From positions 7,564,001-7,628,000 of the forward strand of contig NC_091053.1 of NCBI RefSeq assembly GCF_963966145.1: 64,000 nucleotides of DNA, written 5' to 3'. The stretch's first letter is position 1. The number at the start of each line of letters is the position of its first letter. Below are positions 1 through 11,453 of this stretch, in pieces. This DNA is from Tenebrio molitor. Taxonomy: Eukaryota; Arthropoda; Insecta; Coleoptera; Tenebrionidae. Made by a program: the position numbers and the translations under genes. The notes below the pieces were generated by a model. The model ran no database searches. It saw only the letters and a list, made by a program, of their open reading frames with translations, and was not told the DNA's origin.

Positions 1-90
1 AGGAGAATTTGACGTTTACCATCAAAGGGTCATTTTTGTAATAGCATAAACTAGAGTGGTATATAAGGGATAAACATACATATAGTTGAA

Positions 91-440
91 TTTTTTTAAT
101 AAACAATTGTCAAAACGTTGTCTTGTTGGTATGAGCCAAACTGTGATTTTCATGATAATACGATTGGTCACATTGAGTGTCAACATTTTTTTATGTAACT
201 GAGCCTGCGCCCCAACGAGCGAGAGTTTATTTCAAATTCGAAAAGGTTTCTCCTGATTTCTCATTAAATTTGTTTTGAAAATGGATTCACGGAAGAAAGG
301 TACGGGAAGTGAAGTGAACATAACCTTAACCATGATTTGGTGTCAAATTGTTATACAGCTGGTCCATATGTCCAAATTTTAGGGTGGTACAGTATGGTTT
401 TTTACTTCATTTTGACACTGACAATTGTTTATTAAAAAAA
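91..440. mobile_element. MITE family A, copy 1
   Basis: The ends are inverted copies of each other over about 22 bp (TTTTTTTAATAAACAATTGT at the left, its complement at 421-440). The inside, including a block around 190-360, is repeated at 7972-8357. It carries no coding capacity. The target duplication is unclear because the ends are T/A runs. Confidence 0.75.
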
Positions 441-446
441 TTTCAC

Positions 447-474
447 TATACATACATACATACATACATACATA
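447..474. repeat. (CATA)n microsatellite
   Basis: About seven uninterrupted CATA units lie directly beside the right end of the neighbouring MITE. Seen directly. Confidence 0.9.
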
Positions 475-770
475 GCATAAACATACCCGACATAACCAAT
501 TTTTTTTTCAATGTCGTGTCAAGTTAACACATCCGGTCAGTGCCAATTACGAAATAGAAAAACACCAATATTTTTCAATTGTTTCATTGCCAACAGACTC
601 AGTCATTGTGGATCACGCTGTACGTTAGCCCAAATCTTCGATATCTCTCATTGTCAAATTGGTGATTTCATTGCATCAAAAGAGATCACCCTTAGTGACA
701 AGTAAGACCTAACCTACAATAATAATTTATAATTATTCTTCCTCTAGCGAACTCAGAAATTTTACCTATA

Positions 771-1154
771 ATCTGTTTCAAAATCAAAAATCCACCACCT
801 GTTGAATTATGTTGGCAGAAAAAAAGAAATCCCTAGAATAAGATTCATTTTTGGGTTGGCCCAACCTCCCGCAAAAATTTGACATTGAATTGTTGAGTTT
901 ATTTACGTAACACAAAATAATTATTACGTACAAAAAGGTGGTAGCTACCATATCATACCTTTTGAGTGAAATAATAAAATGAGAATAAAAAAAAACACTA
1001 TGAACTACGCCCGAAACGACTCTCAACAATTTTCTTTCATAACCCCATTTTTTCTGACACTTGCAGACACACTAAAAACAAAAGTTGGCGACGTTGTCGG
1101 TTGTATTTTCGAGGTAGAATGCAGTGTTGCTGGATTTTTGATTTTGAAACAGAT
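771..1154. mobile_element. TA-flanked MITE (384 bp) inside repeat B
   Basis: Terminal inverted repeats of 24 bp (ATCTGTTTCAAAATCAAAAA at the left, complement at 1131-1154) are flanked by TA on both sides. The empty site is visible in the repeat B copy at about 14160. The short ORFs inside look fortuitous. Tc1/mariner-type by target site. Confidence 0.85.
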
Positions 1155-1201
1155 TATATGTAGCCAGAAACTTTTCATCAGGAGCAGTTATGTAAAGTCT
1201 G

Positions 1202-1956
1202 TTTTTTTAATAATCAATTGTCAAAGTGTTGTTAGGTTGGTATGAGCCACTGGTTATTTGATAGTAATTAGGTTGGCAACGTAAAATGTCAACTGTATGT
1301 CAGTATGTCAGTCATTGATGTGAATTGTGAAGGCGCTTGCGCTAGTGAAGCCGCAATTACATTTAAATAAAAATAAAAAGTTAAATGAGTTTCCGAAAGC
1401 AAGGATCTAACACAACGAGAAAAATTGGCTATGATTAGATTACGTGAAGAAATGCAGAGAAAAAAACCGACCATGCTAAATTGCAGTACCTAAAGATGCA
1501 CACATATTCGAGCGAGGTATTTTCTTTTATAATTTTAATATATGGGCCAATGGTGTTCGTCACTGAGAGGAACTGATTAGAGATGGGAAATCTACCAATT
1601 GAGGACATTCTTTCAATAATAATTCAACTTTCCGCAGAATCATATTCGGAAGACGATTGGGGGTTAGATTCTAAAGATGAATAGGTAAACTGCTTATATT
1701 ACCCATTAAATAAATTCCCATTTTGCTGTATATCTTCAGTTGCCCTTTTCAGTGTCATTATGGTCTTTATTTCTTGTCTTTTGGTATAAAATTTGGTTAC
1801 ACCTGAAACTTTTCTGACATTTGAAAATTACTAACATAACCTCAAACCTGATCTAGGGAGATTTTGCGATAGAGGTGTTCCGAAATGTAAGGTTTCAGGG
1901 TGATACAGCCTGTTCTTTGAGGGAATTTTGACACTGACAATTGATTAAAAAAAAAA
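1202..1956. mobile_element. MITE family A, long copy (755 bp)
   Basis: The ends match family A (TTTTTTTAATAATCAATTGT and its complement ending in the A-run at 1956), but the interior is longer than and partly different from the copies at 91-440 and 7972-8357. It interrupts repeat B, whose homology resumes at about 1957. Confidence 0.7.
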
Positions 1957-2150
1957 TGGACTTTATAAATCATACACTTTTGGCCCGGGACTGTGGTCGA
2001 ATTAGATCTACATTGAGTTTGCCACGATCTGCATTAATTTTGGAGCCATCGCCGTGCATTTTATTTTTGAACAGTACACACTAACTTCAGACATTCTCTA
2101 AATGTACAAGACACGTTATCAAAAGGTAAATAGCAAACGATTAATACTTA

Positions 2151-3050
2151 TTAGGCATTCACGATCTTTTTGGGACCGAGTTGGTTATGACCATCTAGTG
2201 ATTTTGTTGGCAGTACCTAAATTCCCTAAAGGAAATTGACATTTCTTGTGTTAGGTTAGGTTGTTTTCAGTTTAGGGCGTAGAGGGATATGGAGGGAGCA
2301 CTCTTCAAAAAAGTGGATACGACCGCGCTTTTCTGTAGACCTAATAAAAGGTCTCCAGATGAGCCGAGCGAAACCGAAGTTAACGCAGATATTTCATCTT
2401 TCCAGTGGCGTCCCTTTAACTTTTTTCTAGGGACAATTTTTGTAGGAATTGTGGGAAGACGACCGTAAATATTTAGTTCAAAATAAAAACAGATCAAAGT
2501 TATACAACTGAAAAAATACAAAGACAATTCACCAACCGGTTCACGTGTAAAAAAGCAAATCCCAGTACAATGACGGAACACCGACGCCTATGGCGGTCAT
2601 TTTAAAAGGCGTCATAAAAGGTCTCCGTAGAGGTCTCGCGACGTGCCGCTTCCTTTACATTGCCAGCATAGGCAGTGCTCCCTCCATATCCCTCTACGGT
2701 TTAGGGTTATATTTTCTGAATAGGTACATTGTTACTGGATCTCTTAAATCTGGTCTGTCCTTTTTAAATTAAATTAAATCGTTTAATAGAAAATGTTTAT
2801 CGTAATAAAATTATTTTAGCAATTTTGACTGTTCCTTTGACGGAATTTAAATTATTTTTACACACTTAATAAATCATTTAGTTTCTTACGAATATTAAAA
2901 TAATAAATCTGGCAATACGGTGGCAAGAAAATGTCGAACAGACACTGACAGAAAAAAAAATTGCATCCGTTGCATCACTGACTCAGTTAGTCCAACATGA
3001 AAAGAAAAAATCATAGCCAACTCGGTCCCAAAAAGATTGTGAATGCCTAA
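2151..3050. mobile_element. 900 bp inverted-repeat element inside repeat B
   Basis: Terminal inverted repeats of about 40 bp begin TTAGGCATTCACGATCTTTT on the left and match the complement ending at 3050. TA flanks both sides (2149-2150, 3051-3052). Repeat B continues on each side. It hosts another element at 2279-2697. No transposase was recognised. Confidence 0.8.
2279..2697. mobile_element. MITE nested in the 900 bp element
   Basis: The inverted ends share GTAGAGGGATATGGAGGGAG (2279 onward; complement ending at 2697). The short ORFs that begin or end here translate the repeat ends and are not genes. This is the innermost layer of the nest. Confidence 0.7.
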
Positions 3051-3075
3051 TACAACTGTTTACCTATTACATCCA

Positions 3076-4209
3076 TGGACACGCCCACAAGTCCCACAAC
3101 GGGCGGCTCGTTTTTAATCACAGTCAGATTATTATCACCGTCGAATCGGTTAAATATTCGATCATAATTTTGTTATTTCAGCAGAATCAGCAGAATTTCA
3201 TGTTTTGTCGACGTCTTTTATTTAGAATTAAGCGGAAACGTTCGCAATTTGATAAAAACGATAATTTGGAAGGAAACGAGCGCGGTTTTGAGGCCGCCGT
3301 CCAGATTTCTGCGCAGACTATTTAACAAAATGTGGTCAGCAACAATGAACGATTCATCAGAATTTTAGTTTGACAACCGCAAATCGCGATTGGTCAAGTT
3401 TGTGAAGGATTTTGTCGGAAAAAGTTTGTGGTTTCGGTGGCCACAATTAATGTGAATTGCTTTTAATCATGAAGCGGTCTGGTTTCGCTGATTAAACATT
3501 GAAAAATAGCCGAATTTTTGTTTTATCGGTCTAATTCATTTGGAAATAATACCAACCGCTGTGATCAAACAAGAGAAGCTGTTGTTTTCGTTTGTTTTGT
3601 CAACATTTGATCAAAGTTTTAATGAAATATGGTCTGAAACGATATGGAAAAATTATGTGGGGATTTTTTTGTGGCGTACGAGGATAATTAAAGGTAATCA
3701 AGAAGAAAAAAATTATATAGGTAGCATTGAAGTAAAAATAGAATGTTCGGTTTGGTGTAAAAGAAAGCAAATATGTACCTCTAAATTGGGAATGAGAAAT
3801 GTAACAGAAAATGTTTTTTTTTTTAACTAGTCCTTGTAAGTACTTGAATAAATTATATTATTAAATAGAGTGCCCAGACGGGAGAAAATTTCAACTGAAA
3901 TATGTTGCAAAGAATATTGTAGAGGCAGGGAAGTTTGAACACTTTAGTTAATTAATTCAAGAGAAACATATTCGATGGCTCTGTTGACTCTTTACATATC
4001 AAAAATATTTAAATGCGAGAGTCTAATCGGATTGACGGACATGCTAAGCACAGACTTTGCCAATCTGTGTTTTGATTTCGGTCCTTCCTCTTTTATATCG
4101 ATTTCTTGGTGTTCACCAAATGTCAACAGCCTGACCCCTGACCACCATATTCTGTACGTTAGGTTTACAGGATGTATATTAGAGTGCAAACCTGTACAGC
4201 GGACCAATG
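3076..4209. other. Non-coding stretch, nothing recognised
   Basis: AT-rich sequence, probably intron of the ArfGAP gene whose last exon follows at 4780. ORFs at 3540-3830 and 3975-4214 have no recognisable motif and no consistent splice context. Confidence 0.5.
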
Positions 4210-4302
4210 TATAGAGTGTCTATAAATGAATGTGGGATCCTAGTAGGCGCTGAAAGTTTGTAGACTCTTTCACTAGAAATCGAATAATGTTAGTATGATC
4301 TA
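4210..4302. repeat. Dispersed repeat E (half element)
   Basis: Contains the AGTGTCTATAAATGAATGTG and GGATCCTAGTAGGCG blocks that recur, in reverse orientation, at 34860-34926 and 42905-42990. A related terminus caps the full element at 24044-24479, so these are probably element ends or halves. Confidence 0.65.
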
Positions 4303-4779
4303 CGATATGCAACCCTCTGAACAAATTGGTTTTAGTGGTTGCCTAGCTTGAGAAAATGCATTATTGGTAGGTCTCAACATTCTCAACAAATTACTTAATT
4401 ATTGGACACTTACGAAGAAAATAAATAACATCAGAGACTCATTTAAAAAAGTAACAGTGAAAATGAAAGAAATGGTTCGAAGTGTCCTCCATTTTAAACA
4501 TTTTCTCACTCTCACTTTCCTGTTCTCAAAAATATTTTGTAACATTTGTTCATTGATATTACGATAACAGTTGGTAATCTTTTCTATTAACTCATTTAAA
4601 TTTTTTTTTTTTCTATTAGTCTTAAATGAGTGGTACGGCTTGCCGAACCTTTTCGCCTCAGCGGCACTTTAAGATTGAAACGATTCCAATTAACACAAAG
4701 ATGATTTTCTAGAGTCACTCTGTATCGAATCGTTTTATCGTTAACACCTTGACAAATAACTGATCGTGACCTTTTGCAG

Positions 4780-5049
4780 CACAACGCGAACGTGAAGGCC
4801 GTGGACCAAGACGGGCGCACGTGCCTGGCCTACGCCCGCGCCGCCGCCAGCATAGCGGCGGCGAAGCTTCAGACGAGCAACAGCGTCTCAGCGGACGTGT
4901 CCGCCGCCGCCAGCAGAAGCCTGGTGGACCTCCTCCTCTCCTATGGCTGTCCCGAAGTGTCTTGCGTGCCCGGGAGCGGCACCTTGCCCCGGAGACGGGG
5001 CAGCCAAACGATGCCTCAATTCGAAAAACTACCATCGAGCGTTATCTAA
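4780..5049 (+). CDS. CenG1A: Last coding exon of centaurin-gamma/AGAP-like ArfGAP
   Basis: This exon encodes the C-terminal 89 residues of an AGAP family protein (GTPase-like, PH, ArfGAP and ankyrin domains; the family stimulates GTP hydrolysis by Arf in membrane traffic). A good 3' splice site (pyrimidine-rich tract, TTTTGCAG ending at 4779) opens the exon in phase 0, and TAA ends it at 5047-5049. Seen: the ankyrin-type line NANVKAVDQDGRTCLAYARA, then an insertion of about 20 Ala/Ser-rich residues, then SLVDLLLSYGCPE, then a basic tail with TLPRRRGSQ. Known AGAPs have a matching 'D..GRTAL.YAR......ILL..GCP' ending, which is the basis of the call. GC content jumps sharply against the flanks, as expected for a coding exon. 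The upstream exons are not in the window, so the preceding intron exceeds 4.7 kb. The gene symbol follows the fly orthologue and is inference. Confidence 0.75.
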   Translation, partial: HNANVKAVDQDGRTCLAYARAAASIAAAKLQTSNSVSADVSAAASRSLVDLLLSYGCPEVSCVPGSGTLPRRRGSQTMPQFEKLPSSVI

Positions 5050-5873
5050 TTTTATCACCGCGATCCGACTGATTCCATAACTCACACACAGGGTGCGCTG
5101 TCACGGTCACATATTTCTAAATTGTTCTCCGATCGAATTAGGTTAATTAATTCAAAAAGTGTTCATATTCGACGAGTCAGAGTGTTCGCGATGCTGTTCT
5201 GTTATTTATTGAAGGTGGGTGGCGACGGTGGCATCCCTGTATTGTTGTTACGACACACTGCACTGATTAATGTATAAGTGTACCTTGAATCCCGATTATA
5301 GTCATGTTCGTATGCAGCTGTACAATCAAGTTTTTGTCAAAGTGTCACTTGGTAATGCACATTCGTACTTAATGAGTTGTCTTGGCGTTTGACAGGTTTT
5401 CGTTTGAGCCGTGATTATGTCAATTTTGCACCGCAACACTCGGTAATTGTTAAGTCTAGGTTTTCATGACTATGAAGTGAGTATTAATCGTAAGCGACTA
5501 TACCTATACAAATCTTTTATATGTGAATTTGTAATATTTGTACCTTGTACGTGATAGTAATTTATCTCTTTGCAATGTCCCATGGTTTGCGAGTGTTTTG
5601 TGTACTGTGGTATGGATTTATTTATGCAGAAATACTCTCTTTGTTACGTTATTAATGTATATAATTTCGCCAAAGATTTGTATCTATTGTTTTGTATATA
5701 CGAAGCTAAATTATGTACAGAAATTATATATGTTGTTCTTCCTTACATAAAAATGTTACGAAATTATACCATCGTTTTATTTCTCACCACACAATAATGT
5801 CGACAGAACAGTTCATCAACGTAAGATTTAAATTTTGTATACATAGAAAATTAATCCACTTGGGGAAAATGTA
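5050..5873 (+). other. 3' flank / probable 3' UTR of the ArfGAP gene
   Basis: No coding capacity recognised and no clear AATAAA before the transposon at 5874. The AATAAA at 5908-5913 lies inside that element and may or may not be used. The extent of the UTR cannot be fixed from sequence. Confidence 0.4.
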
Positions 5874-6413
5874 CAGTGCATTTTTTTAACTGTTGCCATA
5901 TTTTTGTAATAAATCATGAATAAGACCACGTAATGCATACTGTTAGAACAACGACAAGCAGTTGTATTTTACTAATTTTACTCTTCAAAGTTGAAATTAA
6001 TGAACGTAAATAATTTGACAAAAAAAGTAGTATGCGATATGGGAAGAAAAATTAGGTTTTATATTTTAATTTATTATTTATTTTAATCATAGCCTCGAGG
6101 AGATCTCGCTATTTATTTTTTAAATGAAAGGGACAAAAGTGGAAATGGTCAGATGAGTCAGGTGCTGGTTGAGCCGACAGGGACGCTATTCTGGTGACCG
6201 CTCGACGTGCTATTATTCCGGCGCGCTAGAAAATATTTTTTCACAACTTTTTCGACAGTTAATGATATTGAATTGTAATCTATCCGATAGTTTAAAAAAT
6301 CTTCCAACTTTGTTCCAAAAATCGTTTGAATATTTTCATCAGAACAAAAGTTAACAGGGGGTATAAGTTTTACCATGCAATTCCCTATGGCAACAGTTAA
6401 AAAAAATGCACTG
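5874..6413. mobile_element. TA-flanked inverted-repeat element (540 bp)
   Basis: Ends CAGTGCATTTTTTTAACTGT and its complement at 6413 form inverted repeats of about 28 bp, with TA on both sides (5872-5873, 6414-6415). The minus-strand ORF at 6376-6158 lies inside and matches nothing I recognise. Confidence 0.8.
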
Positions 6414-6867
6414 TATATCGAGTTCTAGATTACTGTCTATAGCTTTTAATTGTCAAGTAGAAAGTGGACCAGGTGTGGAAATAAGTTTTCAATCACAGTG
6501 TTAGTCATTTTAATGTCGGTAATTGATAATTTTTATACCTGCTGTGTATGCAACCAATAAAACAAGTGCTTCACGAGTGGTAAAACTGGGTAAAACACAG
6601 AATAAACATTAGAATTAAGAATTAATGGAAAAACACAATAACTTTCTTTTAAATAAAGTTTACGTGTTAATAGTAGTAATTTTTCTAAACATTTTCGAAG
6701 ACATTTCTCTTGAAAATGTAAATTATAGTTTGACAAAGTCATAATTATAGGACAGTTCTGTCTTCTGGTTGTTCCTGTTTTATATCTTTTTTAAATTAAT
6801 TGCTAAAAAGATATAAATATATCAAATTCATTGTGCATAAATTCTTCGTTTTCAGCATTTTCAAATA

Positions 6868-7040
6868 CAAGGTATTTCACGAGTGATAATGAGCCCGAAG
6901 GAACAAAAAATGCAACTCTCGATACATTTTCAAAAAAAAGCCGGACATTTTAATTTCAGTAGCCAGCTTTTTTCGGAAATGTAGTATGGGTTGCATTTTC
7001 AATTCTGTCGGGCACATTATCACTCGTGAAATACCCTGTG
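6868..7040. mobile_element. Repeat family D, copy 1 (short)
   Basis: Inverted ends share GGTATTTCACGAGTGATAAT and GAGCCCG, preceded by TA. The longer relative is at 16721-17153, a decayed one spans about 24600-24850, and a half copy lies at 57383-57475. Confidence 0.75.
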
Positions 7041-7045
7041 TAGTA

Positions 7046-7411
7046 CTATGGCGGACAATAAATTTAGGCCGGCCTGTCATTGGCTTGACATCAAAATGTG
7101 AAGCTGGCATTATGTTCAACCGTTCAACTAACCCCATTTTCGATTTTTGTCATTCTTGTCATCGTGACAGCGATAATTAAAATTAAAATTGGGAAAAGAA
7201 GCGTGCACCAGAGAGCAGTGCTACGACAAATCAGTTATGCTAGTGCGTCATGATCTGTAAGTTACGAAAAGGGCGAAGGAAACGCCAAACAGCTTGAAAA
7301 CCTTTAGTTTAACAAACTGACACATCAGTCATAATAACAATAAATGGTCGCTTGCATTGGCTTTTTTGAAATGTCAGAAATTTGCCGGCCTAAATTTATT
7401 GTCCGCCACAG
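7046..7411. mobile_element. TA-flanked MITE (366 bp)
   Basis: Ends contain GGCGGACAATAAATTTAGGC and the complement, extending about 35 bp, with TA at 7044-7045 and 7412-7413. The end design (CWGT..GCG..CAATAAATTT) resembles the family at 10404, 17596 and 51909, suggesting a common transposase. Confidence 0.8.
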
Positions 7412-7612
7412 TACAAATTTTTACATTTATTAGATATTGCTATTGCTAAAATTTGGTTATACAGGATTATTCAGATAAGAATACGGATTCACATGAGGGC
7501 CATAGGCAGCCCAAAATACACCTTCCAAAGCCACCTTGATAACTTATTAAATTGAATTTTTTTTTTCTAATTTGCTGTTTTAACAAAGCTATTAACACAT
7601 CCGAAATCTTCT

Positions 7613-7965
7613 ATCGTATCAAAAATAAATTACTCCCTAGAATTTAGGGATATGCGTTACTTGGTTAGGTTGGAGGCTATGTGGTTTCTGGTGACAAACA
7701 AAAGACATCGTAACCGTAAGGCAGCGAATTCTTTGTAACAGTTGCATAGGTATGGCTCTATTTCTCGCTAAGTGATGGATGTTTTTTCGTTTCACAATCA
7801 ATTTTGGTTTCTGGCGGGATATTTAGTTGGACTTAATCTCTCAATTCATAGTAACCAACCTTAAGCATTTAAAATTACTTTTGAAAATTCTAGTTACACA
7901 CAACATAAAAAACGTTATTTCTCTAAAAGTTCGAATTCTAGGGAGTAATTTATTTTTGACACGAT
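7613..7965. mobile_element. Inverted-repeat element, ends of about 33 bp
   Basis: ATCGTATCAAAAATAAATTA with CTCCCTAGAATT at the left returns as the complement at 7932-7965. It directly abuts MITE A copy 2. No coding content. Confidence 0.65.
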
Positions 7966-7971
7966 TATACA

Positions 7972-8357
7972 TTTTTTTATAAACTATTGTCAAAACGTCG
8001 TCATGTTGGTATGAGCCAATGCCAAACACTGATTCTCATAATAATACGATTGGTCACACTGAGTGTCAACATTTTTTTAATGTCATTGAACTTTTTAATA
8101 ATTGTAATTGAGCCTGCGCCCTGACGAGCGAGAGTTTATTTCAAATTTGAAAAAGATTTCTCCTGATTCCTCATTAAATTTGTTTTGAAAATGAATTTGC
8201 GGAAGGAAGGTAAGGGAAGTGAAGTGAACATAACCTCAACTATGGTTTGGGATAAAAGTGTTATACAGCTGGTCCAGAGGGGTACGTTTTAGAGTGCTAT
8301 AGTATGGTTTTTTTATTTAATTTTGACACTGACAGTTATTGTTTATTGAAAAAAAAA
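7972..8357. mobile_element. MITE family A, copy 2
   Basis: Aligns along most of its length with 91-440, including the 'TGAGCCTGCGCC' and 'GAGCGAGAGTTTATTTC' blocks and the inverted T/A-rich ends. It contains one extra stretch of about 35 bp near 8080. Confidence 0.75.
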
Positions 8358-10403
8358 TCACTTTACTATTCTAACAATGAGTTAAAAATGAATATTTTTG
8401 TTTCCAATTATTAAATTTAATTCACATATGACATACATTACTCTATTCTCACTTGTGGACACAAGAAAGTGAGAGTGTGACTGACACATCTGATTTATGT
8501 GTCTTGCTAAAAAAGTGAATATCAAACCGTACTACATCACTGACTCGCCTACGTAAAGATTTTAAGAAATCTATAACTGTTTGTTTGTTTGTTTTCATTA
8601 GAATTGTTACCTACTGGACCACTGTGTAAATTTGTTAGATACACGCAATTAGAATACATTATACAAATTATATACAATTTATTATTCATTATACAGTACA
8701 TTAGTCTTAAGTTTTGTGGGTTCTAAATTGCTCCACTTAACACATTACCATATACTGAAACATCGAACGTGTCTACAAAGTGTAGCAATAGCAAGATACA
8801 TACATATATACAAGACTCTCTAAAAATATTAATTTGTATTAGAATAGAGACAGGTCACTTAAAGCTTTTATACCGAGATAGTCAAAGCTTCTGGACAAAC
8901 TGTTCTGCGAGAAAATAAACACCTCATAAAATATGTATTGACAAATTAGAAAAAAAAATTCATTCAAGAGAATTATTTAATTACTGTTTATATTGTGGAA
9001 AATAGGGAGGGTAGTTTTTTTTGGACGAATTGTGTGTCCTATTAATTTACCAAGATACATAGTTTGCTTCGCTGAATGGTTTTAGCATAGAAGTTTTCAC
9101 TTCTATCGTGCGGTCTTAAGCACACACTCTTTTTTGAATTTTTGTTTAATATACCAAAAGAGTACAACTCTATAGATTATTATGACCAGTTGCAAATTTT
9201 TTAACAGGACGCTTGTAATAGTATTTAACATTACTAGCATGGTAAAAAGGGTTTTTACTGGCGACAGGAGGATATGACTGGAGAGCCGAAGGCGAGCCAG
9301 TCACCTTCTGAAGCCAGTAAAACCCGTTACCATGCGTGTATTGTTGAATATTTTATTTGTTCCTCACTTGTAAATAGTTATACTCGTACAAACTATTAAA
9401 AATTCCAGTATTTGAAAAAAAAATCGTATGAGCTTTACACGTATTGCTTTGGAAACGCACATCACTCATATGAGCACGGGTGTAAAATTTTACTGGCTAA
9501 CCAGTAAAATTTTACATTCTTGCTAGTATAATTTTACATGCTAGCCAGTTAAGAGACATTTTCAAGGTGAATACAGTGACTTGATAAACTGATGTTTACA
9601 AGTAGGGAACAAATAAAAATATAAAAAACAATAAATTAAACTAAATACATATTTAGATCTACAAACACAACATGTTTGTGGAACTTTTGACTAACGCTGT
9701 ATGTTTAATTGAAGAGTATGAAAAGGGACAAGAACAAATTGGATGGACATTGATTAATTAATTACATTATTTATGAATTTTAAAATGTACTCGTATGTGA
9801 TCTTCGAAAATTAAAAACAAATATTTGCGGGGTCGAGTTTAGGAATGGGTGGAACTGAAACACAATTTTTGAAGTGAAAACTTCCTTTGGGCGTACCGCA
9901 TGCATTATTATTCCCGGGCAGTGAATTGGTTGTGGCGTCACGCTAAAATCGTCAGGCTCGGAACGGTTCGGAACGTCAGGCTCGGATTGTCAGTAGTAAA
10001 GCAAAGTGATTTCGAGGTATATGAGACCTATACCATCTTGTAGAGGACATTTTGAGCCATAAGAAATTGTCATTTACAACTTTCTTTAGTGGAATCGAAC
10101 TTTGAGAATGGCCTTTATACGTAACCGACTAGATAGCCGAGGTGAAGTCTGAAAAACTACGTTTCTCGTAACATTTAACGCTATGTTAATTCAACTATTG
10201 AAGCTATAATTTTGATCTTCTATTGTTTATAATAAAAAGTAAGCGCTTCCAACAGTGAGTTGGAAATTTCGAAAATATCGATGGATTTGAAAAAAATTAT
10301 TAATACATTTTGATTAATCAATAACGCGCGTCGAAAACTTCACTTTGCTTGGACCTATGTGAAATGTCAAAAATTTTGATACACATGCCGCTAGTCAAAT
10401 GTA
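8358..10403. other. Gene-free AT-rich stretch with small repeats
   Basis: No exon recognised. A repeat at 9089-9145 recurs at 12617-12673 (GCGGTCTTAAGCACACACTC). A hairpin lies at 9238-9336 (CATGGTAA..GGGTTTTTACTGG against its complement), and short inverted blocks with AAAATTTTACTGG lie near 9485-9550. Confidence 0.5.
9238..9336. repeat. Hairpin repeat of about 100 bp
   Basis: The left arm CATGGTAAAAAGGGTTTTTA and the right arm (complement) pair over about 24 bp with a GC-richer loop containing GAGCCGAAGGCGAGCC. Similar GCC-rich hairpin loops occur near 32110, 45610, 52300 and 63610. Confidence 0.6.
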
Positions 10404-10648
10404 CAGTCGCGAGCAATAAATTTTGGTCGTCAAGGTCATTCTTTGACGCAATCGAAAATGCTCCATTGTAAAACAGTCATAAATATCATAACCTATCATC
10501 ATGTTGTATGACATTAATTGTCATTTTTTTCTCATTTTTTGACAGTTTGTTGACATGGGCATAATCAGGCAGGGAAAATTTTTAAATTGTGACAATCTAA
10601 CCAAATTTTGAAATGACATTGTCGACCAAAATTTATTGCTCGCAACAG
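10404..10648. mobile_element. MITE family C, copy 1 (245 bp)
   Basis: Ends CAGTCGCGAGCAATAAATTT and the complement (about 36 bp inverted) are flanked by TA. Copies lie at 17596-17899 and 51909-52155. Mariner-type by target site; non-coding. Confidence 0.88.
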
Positions 10649-10830
10649 TAACTAAGATATTGAAAAGGTTTTTAAAAAAAGAATTAAGTCGCTAGCCCGT
10701 ATACTTTTTGAAAAAATAATATTTTATTCGACGAGTGAGGGCGCGAGACGCCTGGCAGGCAGCAATAACCCGACACGCTGTTTTACTACGTATTTATTTA
10801 AGATATTAAAATGAATTTGAATTCAAAGTA

Positions 10831-11367
10831 CCGTGCGATCGAAAAAAAAGTCGAAACGGCCAGGATGTATACACTTCAGTTGGCAGCACAAATGTTATCA
10901 GATGTCATTAATTACAATAGTAACTTCCCGACTTTCAAGGCACTTACCAAAAACTTGCCTTGACTATTTTGTTTTTCCATACCTGAAAAACAACGTGTTC
11001 AAAAACAGGCGTGGCACAATTCCTGAATTAATGCAAGTAATTACTGATAACTGCAATTTAATTGATGTCCCGACTTTGCGAAGGTCATTTGAAAACATGA
11101 AACGAAGAGAGTAGCATTATGTTTGGAAGCTGAAGGCAGACATTTCGAACATTTACTCTAGTTCGTAAATACGATTGGAGCTCCTCATGATTCTTTTACA
11201 AACGACAGGTCACACATAATGCACACCTTTATGAAAATCAAGATTTCAACGTTCTCAAAATCACTAACCTAACTTTTAAGACTGACATCTGATAATTGAA
11301 ATTTTAACGAATTGCCAACTGAAATTTTTGGTCACAGCCAACTCTAATTTTTTTTTCGATCTCACGG
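10831..11367 (+). mobile_element. Mariner-like element with transposase tail, copy 1
   Basis: Ends CCGTGCGATCGAAAAAAAA and the complement (TTTTTTTTCGATCTCACGG) are flanked by TA on both sides. Inside, at about 10960-11114, a frame reads CLDYFVFPYLKNNVFKNRRG, then a helix with ITDNC.....PTLRRSFENMKRR and a stop. This resembles the C-terminal part of Tc1/mariner DDE transposases (final acidic residue followed by YFLWGYLK-like motif). The N-terminal and catalytic core are missing, so the copy is non-autonomous. A second copy is at 52896-53444. Confidence 0.8.
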
Positions 11368-11453
11368 TATTTAGTGGTATTTTAGCTATCATAAACCCGT
11401 TGTTCCTGATTTCTTCAAGTAGTATTATTCATAATAATATACTTTATATAATA

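Larger units (their letters stand above)
629..3075 (+). repeat. Dispersed repeat B, split by three insertions
   Basis: Segments 629-770, 1155-1201, 1957-2150 and 3051-3075 line up in order with the uninterrupted reverse-strand copy near 13930-14325. Shared blocks include the GTCTTACTTGTCACTA-type stretch, the AGATCTACATTGAGTTTGCC block and the AAATAGCAAACGATTA block. The gaps are filled by elements at 771-1154, 1202-1956 and 2151-3050. No coding content was recognised, so the family is unknown. Confidence 0.75.

Noticed and set aside
2249..2262. TTAGG-like telomeric repeat
   Set aside because: Only two units (TTAGGTTAGG); GGTTAGGTT-type strings are scattered through the transposons here and do not form an array.
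4715..5035. Minus-strand Arg-rich ORF of 106 codons
   Set aside because: Antisense of the GC-rich ArfGAP exon; no motif.
5908..5913. AATAAA as the polyadenylation signal of the ArfGAP gene
   Set aside because: It lies inside the inverted-repeat element at 5874-6413; use is possible but cannot be supported from sequence.
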